Shown here piece after piece: positions 46,380 to 57,240 of a stretch of DNA of 62,500 nt. Below the pieces are notes generated by a model. It was not told the DNA's origin. It was given only the letters and a program-made list of their open reading frames with translations, and did not search any database. The translations under genes and the position numbers were made by a program. Position 1 is the stretch's first letter; each line of letters starts with the position of its first letter. The stretch comes from Symbiodinium natans (taxonomy: Eukaryota > Sar > Dinophyceae > Suessiales > Symbiodiniaceae): the NCBI GenBank assembly GCA_905221605.1, contig CAJNDS010000203.1, positions 127,501-190,000 on the forward strand, read 5' to 3'.

Positions 46380-47230
46380 CTCTATGAGGATGTGTAAATG
46401 CTCCAAGCTTCCCGCTGGACACCCGAATTGCCGCGAGCTCGGCCAATGAAGACACATCATCATGGAGAGGGACAGTGCTTCGACTCAACATCAAAAGGCG
46501 AAAGCGAAAACGTCGCCATAGAGCCGAGATGCTTCAAGAACCCAGTCGTACAATATTGCAGGCGTCAACGCAAAGAGAACATGTTGATGTGCTATGCTTG
46601 ACTGGTTGCATGGCGCAGTCATTAAATAAATTCTGAGGTTGCGAAGCATGCACGGGATTGCCCACCAGCCTGACCAGCCTGTCTTCTTTTGCTCTTTTGC
46701 CGCCGCAGGACGTACAACCGGCTAGAAACCTTCGCTTAGCGAAGCTCACCACCAGCTGCATGGCGAGTCACGATCTGGAAAACACGCCGGCTTCATGTCT
46801 ACGGTATCCGAGCCAATGACTCACGGCGCAATGTATGCCTGGTGCACCAGTCACACACTGGTTGCTGCGCAGGACTCATTACTCGCTTGTACACTGCCCT
46901 GCGGCCGTCAGGCACGCACGTGAAACTAATTCCGGCCCCTCCCTACTTAAAGACTTCCTCATCTCGTCGCTGTGATCATCGAGTCTGTTATTGCTGCGGC
47001 TGTGCACGGAAACAGCCGCACAAAGAAGAGATCCTTAAGTGACGGTCTCAGTGGGGCCGAATCAGGTCAATTGTGCCAACAATCAGGGCAAGCGGTTAAT
47101 TCGAACCCTATACATTCCCTATACTATACCCAGACACTTGCACTACTCTTGCACTACTCTTGCACTGTCAACAGGGGTGCTCTGATCGATCAAAGCATCA
47201 ATCCTCGCCTGTCTCCTTGCGCAGCTGCCT
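46380..47230. other. no recognised gene
   Basis: Short frames on both strands; nothing with a family signature. Confidence 0.35.
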
Positions 47231-47239
47231 CATTGGGAA

Positions 47240-48443
47240 TGCGGACGTCGCTGGCTTCGTGGACCATACAATCGCCGAGGTTGTTTTTGGACGTCACTCT
47301 GCTGGCAGTGCCTTTGTGGAGGCTGCATGGCTTCAGGACTACGCAACGCAACGGCGCATGGCATAGCATGGCATAGCATGGCCATGACTGCGACCATGAC
47401 CATATCATGTTCTTCCAAGGTTCGAAGACTCGTCCGGCCAGTTTCCGTGGCCACGACCCCTGTCGAGCTTGAAAGCAGCTGGCCTCCGGCACACAGACGT
47501 TGCAACACAAAAAATTCTGTTAAAACCCCAACCCCCAAATCTTACCCAAAAAAGCCTTCAAGCCTGAAACCGCTTTGAACGGATACAAAATCCTTACACA
47601 TCATGCAGAAGTAAATCTGTTCATGTGTGTGTGCTCCGCGTTCCGAAGCCGGGGCACGTCTCGAGCGCTTGCCCGGCTTGAGGCCTCCAGGGGGCAACTT
47701 GCAAAAGGACAGGAAAGATTTCAATCACCGTGTCGAATCAGCTTCAGGGGGGCGGGGCGGTCACGTCATACCAATCCTCTCTCGACGCTGCCAACCATGA
47801 CATCACAACATTTTGTTCTCTACAGTTACCGTGGGATACCCTGCACGTCCTGGACTCCAGGTGTGCGGCTATGCGACAAGGAGTTGACATGCGACCCCCC
47901 TCTTTGTGCAGTGTCTGCACCTACATCCAGGTGCAGACGCTCTCTTCTTGTCGTATACGGAATTTTCGTGAAGTACGTGTCCAGGGCTTCTATCTCCAGG
48001 GTTTTGATGTCAGGGTTGACCTGGCATCCCTACTCCTGCGCCTGGCGATCATGGCTGGCTTTGGCACTCAATTTCGCTCTGGTGCTGCTGCCAGAGGGCG
48101 TGGTTCAGCAGCCCAGGGCTAAAGCCAAGCTTCGTTTCGACGACGCGTTTATCTTACAGTACTTTGAGCTTCCGACGATGCCTTTTTTTTCATCGTCGCC
48201 GAACACGTACCAATTGACAGAAACTTGCAGAGGGGCCGTGACCCGGCTGTGACAGGGCGGTGCCCCAGCGCCGAGGGAGCGCTTGCAGTTCGACGAGAGC
48301 TTGCGGCCTTTCATTCGTCCCTGTTTAAACCAAGGAACTTCGCAACTTCGCAGTACTGTGGTGTCAAAAACGCCGCCATCACGACGAGCAACTAAGCACC
48401 GCATTACAGAGTTGTTGCTAAGTATTTGGTTCGCACGTGGCAT
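47240..48443 (-). CDS. multi-exon unknown gene, minus strand
   Basis: Pieces in order: about 48330-48115 (FKQGRMKGRKLSSNCKRSL, SRVTAPLQVSVNWYVFGDDE, KKGIVGSSKYCKINASSKRS), about 48015-47825 behind a CAG acceptor (VNPDIKTLEIEALDTYFTKI, RERLHLDVGADTAQRGGSHV), about 47720-47545 (LPPGGLKPGKRSRRAPASER, THEQIYFCMMCKDFVSVQSG) and about 47505-47380 (LQRLCAGGQLLSSSTGVVAT, LEEHDMVMVAVMAM). The C-x2-C in CMMC could be one half of a zinc site but no partner is visible. The plus strand is also open in parts of 47730-48122 (PSLCSVCTYIQVQTLSSCRI), so an antisense reading cannot be excluded. Confidence 0.45.
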
Positions 48444-48449
48444 ATGCTA

Positions 48450-48860
48450 ATCTTGTCGTTTCTGCTAGAGCTGCTAGATGTGGTTGAAAGGTTGGCGGTT
48501 TGGGGAACTGCTTGCATTTTCCGAGAACATCCTCGCACCTTCTTGCTCACCCTTGGACTTGCTTTCTTCAGATCGGCCGATCCGGCTACTCCACTCGAAC
48601 CTCATGCGACTCATTCGCGGGCCGGGCTCTGGAATCCGTAAGGATTCGATCCGTCTGTCAGAAGCCGAAGGAGGTGCTCGGTGCTTGCAAGTGGCTGGCC
48701 ATCGCTTTCCAAGCCCGACTTCAACAGGAAGTCCTGGCGCCAATGAGCACTGTCACCCCCTTGCGTCCCCTGTCTTGTGTCCATTACAAGGGCTTACAAT
48801 GTAGTGCAATGAAGCGTGAAGCCCGTAGCAACATTAAGAACTTTACAAAAGACACGAAGA
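48450..48860. other. no recognised gene
   Basis: Both strands are open without motifs. This is the transition from GC-rich sequence into the AT-rich island that follows. Confidence 0.35.
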
Positions 48861-48864
48861 GAGC

Positions 48865-49700
48865 AGTGAATTAGTTTATAAGCGAACGAAATGAGCGCAA
48901 TAAACGTAATGAACGCCCGAACGTAGTAAAGCACGGGATTTAACAGATAACCGTCTATAACCAAGAATTACTGGCCATTGACTGCCAAGGAACAAATCAT
49001 CCAAGAAGCATTCTATCTTTCTTGGTGGTTTCTTTAAAGGGGCTTTAATTAATACTACTTTTATCGCCCCTTTAAAACCCCAATATATTATGCCAATAGT
49101 GGTATTAATGCGCTCACTCTGTTCCCTTCAAATCTTGGTATTACAACTAGTGAGTGAAGTGAACAAATAAAAAAAGGAGAAAACGACGCGTGCTTTTATT
49201 GCGTGAACGAGTGAGCGAACTTGTGATTGAGATGTTTTTGTGTTCGCTGCACCTTTATTAATAGTGTTCGTGCAGCCGGGATAATAACACTAATAATAAT
49301 AGAGTACACTAAGTCAATACATGAACGAACTGTACGGGCATAATCTAATCGCGCGTTCTTTCACGCCTTGCATTTTAGTTATGAAATAAGCCCGTTAATA
49401 ATATGATATTGTATGTGCTGCAAGAGACCCACTAAAACTACTGCATTTCGCTGGGTCTTTTAGCGAGCACCAGGACACAGCTTATGATTGAGGATTTTTC
49501 CAGCAGAAACCCCCCCACTCCGCCCACCATACCCGCACGGCTTTCATGCGTCTTTTTAGTCCTTATAAAGCCGGGCAAATATTGCTCTCTTCGTAGTTCT
49601 TTTAATAATAGGTTTACAAGGGCGGGCAAAAATAGGTTATAATGAGCCCGCCGTAACAGAAATAATTTGAAATAATATTGTGTGTTACGTTCATATTAAT
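48865..49700. other. AT-rich island
   Basis: About 800 bases with far more A and T than the surroundings (for example runs such as taataataatag and ttaattaatac), practically no open frames, and many gaacg/gaatgagc-like short words. It contains a perfect hairpin (listed separately). It could be an organelle- or virus-derived insert, a decayed non-autonomous transposon or a matrix-attachment-like region; sequence alone does not decide. Confidence 0.7.
49033..49076. other. perfect 11-bp inverted repeat (hairpin)
   Basis: TTTAAAGGGGC (49033-49043) and GCCCCTTTAAA (49066-49076) are exact reverse complements separated by 22 AT-rich bases. The GC-rich inner half of the arms would make a stable stem. 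Confidence 0.9.
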
Positions 49701-49710
49701 CAAATTCTTG

Positions 49711-50010
49711 AGCCGTGCAAGCTTGCTTCAAAGCAAACGAGTCTTTGTTAAAGCCCGTCATGCTCGAGCATCATGTTGCGCCCCCTTCGAAGCATATGGG
49801 TTTTTCAGTTTTTCATGCACATCATGCGAGCATTGCGTTTGCAAATGGTTGCCTCCCCCCCAACCCTCCGGATTGTTAAGGCGCACAAGCTGGCTTCAAA
49901 GCATATGACTCTTTTTGAAACCTTTTTCCAAGCCGTGCACAGCTTGCTTTAAAGCAAAGGGATCTTTTCACAAGCCCTTCCTGCGAGCATGGTCTTTGCA
50001 AACGAGCGGC
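49711..50010. repeat. degenerate repeat around gcttgcttcaaagca
   Basis: Related words occur at about 49721 (gcttgcttcaaagcaaacga), 49890 (gctggcttcaaagcatatga) and 49942 (gcttgctttaaagcaaaggg), each followed by g/ctcttt and a cctgcgagcat- or atgcgagcat-type segment. The copies are diverged and unevenly spaced. Confidence 0.6.
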
Positions 50011-50030
50011 AGGGAAGGCGGGGGCGGTGA

Positions 50031-50053
50031 GGGGGGGGGGGGGGGGGGGGGGG
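50031..50053. repeat. G homopolymer of about 23
   Basis: An uninterrupted G run on the plus strand. Length is likely to be uncertain in any assembly. Confidence 0.93.
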
Positions 50054-50353
50054 TTCATACCCTGTCTATGGTACCTCCCCCTAAACTTTCTTTTGCCCCC
50101 CTTCACGGAGAACTATCATTTCAACCTTTTTGCCTTTTCCCTTTTCCCTTCCTCCTTCCCCTCCCCTTCTTCTCTTCTTCCTGGGGCTAAACCTTAGACG
50201 CATTCGTCGGCAATTATAGTTGCAGTAAAGCAGCATCCGAAAACAAAAACTGTCCTCGTGCCAGGTCGGACATGGTTTCATGACCGGATATGACCGGAAC
50301 AAATAACACCCCCAAAACTGTTGTTCGTCGCAGAAGCGAAACTCAAGCACTGT

Positions 50354-52566
50354 TACCACGCAGCTTCGGATAGGAGAGACATGACGGGCACCGACAGAAC
50401 ACAAGCACATGGAATGCTGCGACGAAGCCGGTCCGCGAAAAGCTGCTTCAAGTAGCCGTAGTCTGGCTCATCTTCGAAGCCCAACGACTTGCAGTAGGAA
50501 ACCTAAGCAAACGCGAAAAACTCCAGGCAAGTCTCTGTTGCTCGTCGCATCAAAAGCATGGTTGGTCCACCCATTGCTGAGGCGATGGAGTGCATGAGTG
50601 AGCTCGAAGAGTTAGCAAGTTTGAGCCGCTACAAGTAATGCATACAAGTAGAGAGAGAAAGCGAGCGAAATGAGCGGTTCGACTTCGGATATCGGACAAG
50701 CTGATTTCCAGGTCTCGGATCTCAGGACCCATGCTGATTGTCTGCAACCCAAGTCTAGATGCGGTGGAAATACAGACTTGAAACATACACCTGCAGCTGA
50801 GCAACATATGTTGCGAAAACTGGAGGGCAGTTTTCGCACAATTGCTCAACAGGAATACTCTGCTTCTTTTCCAGAATTTTCCTTAGAGACCCGGGACAGA
50901 CTGCGCACACGTTCTGCCCTGCGCACGCCCTGTGCACGCCCGCGTACCCCTGCTAGGGCCGCTAGGGCCGCTAGGGTGCAATCCGAGCTTCTGGTATTTC
51001 TGCTCCTTGGTCTGCGCCTGCTTTGACGAGCTCTTCGAAATCTCACACGGCTTAAGTGTGCACGGCATGCAGCGCCTGCAGGCCCTGCCAAGGAAGCAGC
51101 CCCCGGCTGAAATAAAGCAGGATGTAGCCCAAGGCCTGTCAATGGGATGGTCCAGCAGTGTCCGTGTCTGTGCGACTTTGATGACTTTGGCTCCTCCAGA
51201 TCATCCCGACGGCTCTGCTCAGCACCCTTGTGGGCGTTGATCGACGCCTGAGTGTGCAGATCTGCGCATGGAGCCATGAAGGCGGAGATGAAGAAAAAGA
51301 GCCTGCAAAAGCCTGCAAGAATGCATCTATTCATATGTGCCACTCCGCCTGAAGGACAAAAAAAAAACGAGGCGTTCCGCAAGGAGACTGGGTCTGGGGC
51401 GTACCGAGCGGTTCCCGTCAAGCTTTTGCGCTGACCTGCGATGCAGTGCACAACACAGAGTTGGTGCCGAAATATGCCCGGGGAGCAAGTCATCAAGCTG
51501 TCGGCACCGCAGCCCTTCACTGCCGCTGGGCTGCTAAACGGAATGTGTTGGCGCTTGTTGCGATATCGCTTGGCGAGGCCGAAGTCTATGATATGAACCT
51601 CACTTCCCACGACTAGAGACGGCTGGAAGCTTAGAGAGCGGACAACGTAACAGGCTGCAGCTGGGGGACAACATTGCACTTCATTCCCGCGCCCACAAGG
51701 AAATTATCTGGCTTCAAATCTCTGTGAACAAAGTCCTGGTTCCCACAACCGGCTGAAACCTATAAGTTCATAATTCCTGGACTTTCGAGACTGTAGACTG
51801 TGCGTGGGATACGTGGGCTATGCGGCTTGGACAATTCGTGGGGCAAGCAAGCTGCTGTCCTTGTCATGGAGGTACTGGATTCTCGAAATCATCTGCTCAG
51901 CAAGCAAAATGACCGTCTTGACAGAGAATGTCCGTCGACACGAATTGAAGAGGTCCTGTCAGCGAAAAACCACCTTAAAACTCGAACACAGCATGGCCCA
52001 CCAAAGACAGCTTTGTATTGCTGCCTCAAGCGAAGGACCAAGAAGGTCCATCACCATGATGTTGTAAGTGCCTCAGAATTCAGGGGCTCCAACATCCAAA
52101 ACCGACTTCAACCCAAGGCATCGGATGTCATCAGCTTGCGGGCGCCTTCCTTGCCCGAGAAGTAGACATTTGCGATGCCTTCGCTCCCTTCGAGATGCTT
52201 CAAAAGCTTCGCTTCATAAGGAAGCATCTGGTGCAAGCCTGCGGCTCGTACACACATGCTAACACTGCAAACAACCAGCTGTGCCGCGTCGCTGTCTTGT
52301 GCTAGGGTTTCCGGTGCCGAGACGCCACTTTGTTCTTCCAGTTTCACTGCAACCTCCTGGCCATTCTGTGAGTTCACCGCATAGTAGACTTTCCCAAAAG
52401 AGCCACTTCCTTCCAAGCACGACTGCATCCCTTGCTTGCACCCCACCAGATCTACCGCACCTATCTTCCGCCCCAGGACGAAGATGCCAGCGACATTCTC
52501 AAGAGGCTGCGCAGACTCCTTTCGAACCGCATGTGCCACACACAGCGGAACTGCAACTGGATGCAA
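50354..52566 (-). CDS. casein kinase 1 family protein kinase
   Basis: A CK1-type Ser/Thr kinase spread over about twelve minus-strand exons. N to C: VLGRKIG (ending 52461), [19 protein letters not shown] with VKLEEQ (from 52410), [20 protein letters not shown] (about 52230-52160), [13 protein letters not shown] (about 52063-52025), [20 protein letters not shown] with [13 protein letters not shown] (about 51960-51860), [19 protein letters not shown] (about 51742-51685), [20 protein letters not shown] (about 51604-51540), [10 protein letters not shown] (about 51440), [16 protein letters not shown] (about 51240-51195), [20 protein letters not shown] (about 51130-51065), [10 protein letters not shown] (about 51020), [20 protein letters not shown] (about 50876-50815) and [20 protein letters not shown] (about 50500-50435), with a stop at 50354. 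The glycine loop, catalytic [11 protein letters not shown] and the CK1 signatures [10 protein letters not shown] and EQSRRDDLE are all present, so it should be active. Between 52411 and 52460 a 50-nt GT-AG intron restores IGSGSFG exactly. No in-frame ATG is visible in the first piece, so a further 5' exon is expected. The C-terminal end after [12 protein letters not shown] is uncertain. Confidence 0.92.
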
Positions 52567-52619
52567 ACGTCAGGTGCTGCAAGCGCAACCAAGGATCCGC
52601 ACTTCCGTCCATGTGGTGG

Positions 52620-53500
52620 TCAAGTTACACAACGCACCGCTGCCACGGCATGCCCACATCTGGCTTCAAGAGCCAGCCACGGACTCACACAGACGCACAC
52701 CAACAAGATCCAAGAATACCCACACAGAGGAGACATGTTTGCGCCTGCCATCGCATCCAGCATGGCCGGGCTGGGACGGCAATCTGTTGCGACGTCTCGA
52801 GCCATGGGGCTGCGAGGCTTCACATTCAAGAGGTAAGCATGTCCCCCACACCTCCCCTCGCTGCCCGCCCCCTGCTTGGCAAAAGCACTGGCTCATATCA
52901 ACCGTCCGCCTCAGCATCAAAGATGCTCCTTGGCAAGACCGAACGGAAACAAAAAAAGGCTTGGCAAAGTGGAGCATGACTTCAGAACTAGTTGCTCAGC
53001 GTGGGGCGTTCTGTGAAGATTGTCAAGCAGCCTCTGGCAGCTGGCGCATCAAAAAACGAGCAGCATGCCCATGTGCTCTGGCCAAGAATGTCGATACGGT
53101 CGACGCTCGTTATTTGAGAGTGCCGCTGAGCAGAGGCGACACAGGAAGCTTCAAAACCAACTCCTGCACATCAAACGCAACCGTGCTACATAAGAAACAC
53201 CGCTGCCCCGCATCGGGGGGAACAGGACCGCCTCATCGCACGCAGAATGAAAGCTGTACCTGTTCACTGCGTTGCTTAGGACTGCATGACACCGCATGTC
53301 ATGCTTCGGCTAGCAGAGTGGCATTGACATGGCATTGACATGGCATTTGCTGCACATTTGCTATCATTACACGCGTTGTTTTTTTCACCAAGAGCATTGG
53401 AGCCAGCGTGTCTAAGATGGCTCTTATACAACCCCAGCAACAGCCACTATCAGCCACTGCTACACCACGCCAAACAGTTTAGATCGAGACTCGTGAGTAT
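52620..53500. other. no recognised gene
   Basis: A plus-strand frame of about 300 codons crosses 52436-53338 but overlaps the CK1 first exon on the opposite strand and has no motif. The 5' exon of CK1 may lie somewhere here on the minus strand. Confidence 0.35.
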
Positions 53501-53594
53501 TCAGCTGCTGTTGCGAAATGGGAGCACTCACTATCCGGCCCCTCTGCGGCACCTCAGATGGAGTCAACACAGCTGTGGCATCTCTTCAATGCCT

Positions 53595-53933
53595 TCAGCG
53601 TCGCCGGCGTGATCTGGAACGAGAGTCACGGCGGCCTCCACCACCCTCCGGGGGCTTTTTGGAGCCGCACTTGAAGCACTCAGTCCTCCTTGCGAAATTA
53701 TTGGCCCCGCAGGACGAGCATTTCCAGTCACCTGGCCTGGGCTCTTTGCCACCACCTTTGCCCTTGTCGCCATCTCCTTTTCCACCTCCTCCCATCATTC
53801 CTCGATCTTCTCTCAATTCCCCACGGGCTGCCTTCTTGCGCCGCTCGCGCAACCAATCCGGGGTGCCACTTTCTGAACTCTTGCTTCGATCTCTGGGCTT
53901 CTTCTTTCCATCTGGCTCAGCCGAATCACCCAT
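53595..53933 (-). CDS. small RanBP2-type zinc finger protein
   Basis: The ATG at 53933 to the stop at 53595 gives 112 residues in one exon. A basic, helical first part (PDWLRERRKKAARGELRE) and a Gly/Lys linker lead to a textbook RanBP2-type finger at residues 70-89: W70, C72, C75, N79, C86, C89 (GDWKCSSCGANNFARRTECF), fitting W-x-C-x2-C-x3-N-x6-C-x2-C. The tail is GGGG then an Arg/Ser stretch (SRSRSRRRR). Fingers of this type with RS tails, as in ZRANB2-like proteins, bind single-stranded RNA and associate with splicing; that role is inferred. The frame stays open upstream to about 53999, so a longer N-terminus from an upstream exon is possible. Confidence 0.8.
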   Translation of the reverse strand: MGDSAEPDGKKKPRDRSKSSESGTPDWLRERRKKAARGELREDRGMMGGGGKGDGDKGKGGGKEPRPGDWKCSSCGANNFARRTECFKCGSKKPPEGGGGRRDSRSRSRRRR

Positions 53934-54011
53934 GATCTGTCGATCTACTTGAACACCCCTCGAACCACGTGGATGGCTGCAAGGCCGTTGACCGATCACA
54001 ATGCTGGACGG

Positions 54012-54600
54012 TTACCGTACATTGCAAACCTCACGATCACATGCGACATCCTGCGGCCACAATAGCATAGACTCTGACGCGCCCACTCTGCGAAGGCATC
54101 TTTGAAGAGCCATCCCAGCACGGCCACATCCTGCGGCCCGAATCATGAGATGCATTGAATCATCTAGAACAGCAGGCATGATGGGAAGGCGCGAGAAACA
54201 CCGGCAGATCACGTGAAATAGGACTGCGCCCGGGCCCTGACTGTGAAACCTGTGCTGCTTGTCCTTGCCACTGCTTTGAGCCGTTAACTTCAATCCATTT
54301 GCGCTCGCCTCAGTCACAAAATGCCACCACTGAGCTTCCCTGAAACGTGCCGCTTTGCACACTTTTAGTCGAGCTGAGCGCAAAACCTCGCACAAGATGC
54401 TTTGGTTTTTTGCGTCCTGCCAGGAAACCGTATGGTCAAGCACTAGCTATCGGACACTGTGCTTTTGCCCAATTCCACTTGTACCACAACCACAGGTTGA
54501 ATCCGACATTCCTTTTCACGCAATGTCAAAGCCGCCAGCAAGGATGCCAAATCCTCAAGATGCAGCGTGTCTGCTAAAATGTGAAGATCGTTCGTAGGCA
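54012..54600 (-). CDS. probable exons, unknown protein
   Basis: About 54595-54480 reads DLHILADTLHLEDLASLLAA, then LTLREKECRIQPVVVVQVEL. About 54370-54020 reads CKAARFREAQWWHFVTEASA, GPGAVLFHVICRCFSRLPIM and LIRAAGCGRAGMALQRCLRR-like helix. Both look coding and run in the same direction toward the RanBP2 finger gene. They could be its 5' exons or a separate gene. No family is recognised. Confidence 0.4.
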
Positions 54601-54619
54601 CTTTAGAAACCATTGTATA

Positions 54620-55325
54620 AGATTCTGTGAACTATCCCGTCTTGCTGCCCAGGCACACTGGCATGGTCCAAACGACACTCCACCGATCCGCCTGGCAACA
54701 CGATTGCGGGTCATTGCAGCGTGCTACGTCCGGCCACGTGAGGCTACGTGTGGCTACATGATGCTATTTCAACCACAACCCCACCTGGCATGTCACGGCT
54801 GGCCAAGCCATCATGGCATGCTGAGTCAAGTTTCGGTCCAGGATTTTGGAAAAACCAGTCGATACCATTGTTCTATTGGGTAAGAACTTCACCGTCTGGA
54901 CTCCAAGATCCCAGCTGCCAGGTGCCCTTTTCAACAAAAACTTTTGCGGGGACTTTGCGCAGTCAAACTACCAGGCTACAACTTCTCCAAACACCCGCAT
55001 ACGAACACAGATCTATGGTCAAAGTATGTGAAGCAAGCTGTGAAACAACCGTGCATCGCGAAGTCTTTCTCGTGAAATTTTGCGGTTGGGGGTTTAAAGT
55101 TTAGGGGGCTTTGGCGGGCTGAAGGGTTTGGGTCTGAGTCTTTCGAATGCTGGCTTCAGGGATTCTCGCTCCCGCGACGATTTGAGGCATTGGGGTTTAG
55201 GTTTCGGGCCAATACAAGTGCATGGAAAAAGGAATGAATAATAAAATTCGGAATTCGAGAATGTCTTTCGAGATGATCCAAATCCAGCTGAACCAGCGGG
55301 GAATGGGGAGATGTGATGTGAGGCA
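54620..55325. other. no recognised gene
   Basis: Fragments such as VFVEKGTWQLGSWSPDGEVL on the minus strand near 54950-54890 look coding, but no continuous set of exons can be built. Confidence 0.3.
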
Positions 55326-55329
55326 TTGA

Positions 55330-55625
55330 TCTTGCGAAGCGTCGAATGAAACTTCAGAGCCTTTGGCAAGCGCTCTCAGTTTCGGCCACAGTATGAGCGA
55401 TCGGCCACCTCAACGGGGTTCATTCCCCCCCCCCTTACTTCCACTGTCCACTGAACTGAATCGAACATGTATATTTTGTTGCGGCGCCCAAACAAGTCGT
55501 TGCGAAGCTTCGAATGAAACTTCAGAGCCTCTGCCAGCAATTAACTGTCGGCCACGGCAGCATGAATAGCTTCGAATGAAACTTCAGAGCCTTTGGCAGG
55601 AGTTGACTTTCGACCACAGCAACAT
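55330..55625. repeat. about 62-bp repeat, three copies
   Basis: The core tcgaatgaaacttcagagcc, followed by tttggcag/tctgccag and a g/actttcgg/accaca segment, occurs at about 55341, 55507 and 55570. The last two are tandem (about 63 bases apart); the first is separated by about 165 bases that include a C run. Confidence 0.85.
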
Positions 55626-55639
55626 GCATGAGGCGTGAC

Positions 55640-55870
55640 TGGTTGCGTGGCTTCAGCACCTGACATATTGCCCAAAACCAAAACATGTCTGTCGAATGTC
55701 CTGAAACGCATTCTGCAGCGAACAGGCCCAGCGAACAGGCCCAAGCCGCCCAAGCGCGCGGGCAAGAAAACGATGTTCCGTGGGCTGGTAACTGGCGTTT
55801 TCCCCAAAGTCAAGGCTGCTAAGCGTGCGAGCGCGTAGTAGGCGGCGAGCTCAGGCGGGACGTTGCGCAA
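55640..55870 (-). CDS. possible exon or retroelement fragment
   Basis: The minus strand reads FLRNVPPELAAYYALARLAA, LTLGKTPVTSPRNIVFLPAR, then LGGLGLFAGPVRCRMRF. A PARLGGLGL-like stretch is common downstream of the catalytic core in non-LTR reverse transcriptases, so this may be an inverted element piece; alternatively it is a host exon. Confidence 0.35.
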
Positions 55871-56199
55871 GAAGTCCTGCGCCAACGGCGAAGCACAGAA
55901 CAGCAGTGAAATTGTCAGCATGCAAACATGCCGCGTCGCAAAAAACACACGCCCACGCCCAGCCAGCAAGCCAGCAATGAAGATTCCGGGTTACAAAGTC
56001 GACCATGGAGTGCATCGAAACAAGCATCACTTTACCAAGAAGATTTTCTTGGAGAACGTGTACGTGAGCATCGAAAAAAACTGTATGCGCACTCTGACAG
56101 GTGTTGCAAAAACCACTGATGCACATCCCGCATCTGAGCGCGGATCAGCTTGGTCCAGTCCTGAACATGGGGCGTCGGAGCGACCGGCGCACGTGCCAC

Positions 56200-56870
56200 T
56201 CGTGGAATGTTGATGACCACAACCCACTTTCGCGATGTGCCGTTAAACGCTTGGCCTGCTGCTGTGAGCGCGGACAATTTGGCCATGGATGTCGAGGGCA
56301 CGGTACAGCAGTTGAGGGCTTCTATGCCCGCTAACGTCGGTCACCTTGATTTTCCGCTGTCGGAGGCCAAACTCACCCAGGTGTTGCAAGAGCTCCCCTG
56401 TGACCGCTCCCCGGGTCCAGATTGTTTGCCTTGTGAAGCACTTCGGGTTGACGATCCATGCCTGCGCTCCTGGTGTTTTTCGAGCTTGTTCGGTCCTGGT
56501 CGATCGTCCCTACTGTGTGGCGCTCCACCGTTGTTGCGCCTCTGCACAAGGGCGGCTCCGCAGACCAGCTCACGAATTATCGTCCAATCAGCCTGCTGTG
56601 TAGCTGTCAGCAGGTGTTTGAATGGCTTGGATTGAAGCGCTTGCTGCCGCACATTGAACCCTTACTTAAAAGCCAAGCTGGGTTTCGCTGGGGGGCTAAG
56701 GAACAGATTTACACCTTGGCAGAAACTGCACTTTTTGCGCATTCGTTGATGTACGCAAGGCTTTCGATGCGGCCTGGCGGGACGCAGTCCTTTTGAAGCT
56801 TGCTTCTGCTGGGGTCACTGGGGGGCATTTTGATGCTTTTGCTTTTGTGTGTGACATGTTTGTTTTTCAC
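56200..56870 (+). pseudogene. LINE-type reverse transcriptase, frameshifted (family 2)
   Basis: The plus strand reads FPLSEAKLTQVLQELPCDRS with PGPDCLPCEALR (56350-56450), then in a second frame FFELVRSWSIVPTVWRSTVV, APLHKGGSADQLTNYRPISL, LLCSCQQVFEWLGLKRLL (about 56475-56650) and KSQAGFRWGAKEQIYTLAET. In a third frame it has motif A, AFVDVRKAFDAAWRDAVLLK (about 56750-56810). These are the canonical NYRPISLL, QAGFR and F-x-D-x3-AFD boxes of non-LTR elements. At least two frameshifts destroy the ORF. The reading is lost at about 56870, where sequence of another element begins. Confidence 0.8.
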
Positions 56871-56929
56871 TTGCTTTGTCTTTCATGCACGTGGCGTCTT
56901 GCTTGTTGTTTTGTTCTGTACTCTACCCT

Positions 56930-57240
56930 ACCGAATGGATTGCATTTGAATATTCTTAATTTCTGAATGGCAAGCGCGAGGCGAGGCGCACATAAGCAAA
57001 AGCAGCCACGCGCACTGAAGGTCCGGAAGTTGGGGCAGTTGGTCGAGAAGCTCGTGTTCGGCCTGGACGATGGCAGGGTGCCCCAACGGCGAACCGAGCA
57101 CAACTACGCCTCGTTGGGCTTCGGGCTTGTCGCCTGGCCACACATCATCGCTTAGTTCTGCGATTCCAGGCGGAGCGGGGCCTGCCTCTGCAGCGATGAC
57201 ACAGGTCTTGCCCCGGTTGGACGCGATGCCACACCGGCCT
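56930..57240 (-). pseudogene. family-1 retroelement piece (inverted), nested
   Basis: The minus strand reads CGIASNRGKTCVIAAEAGPA, PPGIAELSDDVWPGDKPEAQ, GVVVLGSPLGHPAIVQAEHE and LLDQLPQLPDLQCAWLLLLM. The CGIASN-x-GKT segment matches the inverted copy at 25610-25680, so this belongs to the RING-RT family and not to the surrounding family-2 element. It represents the region just after the RT catalytic box. Confidence 0.75.

Noticed and set aside
52436-53338. Plus-strand open frame of 300 codons
   Set aside because: It overlaps the first exon region of the minus-strand CK1 gene, has no motif and is best explained as antisense and intergenic sequence.
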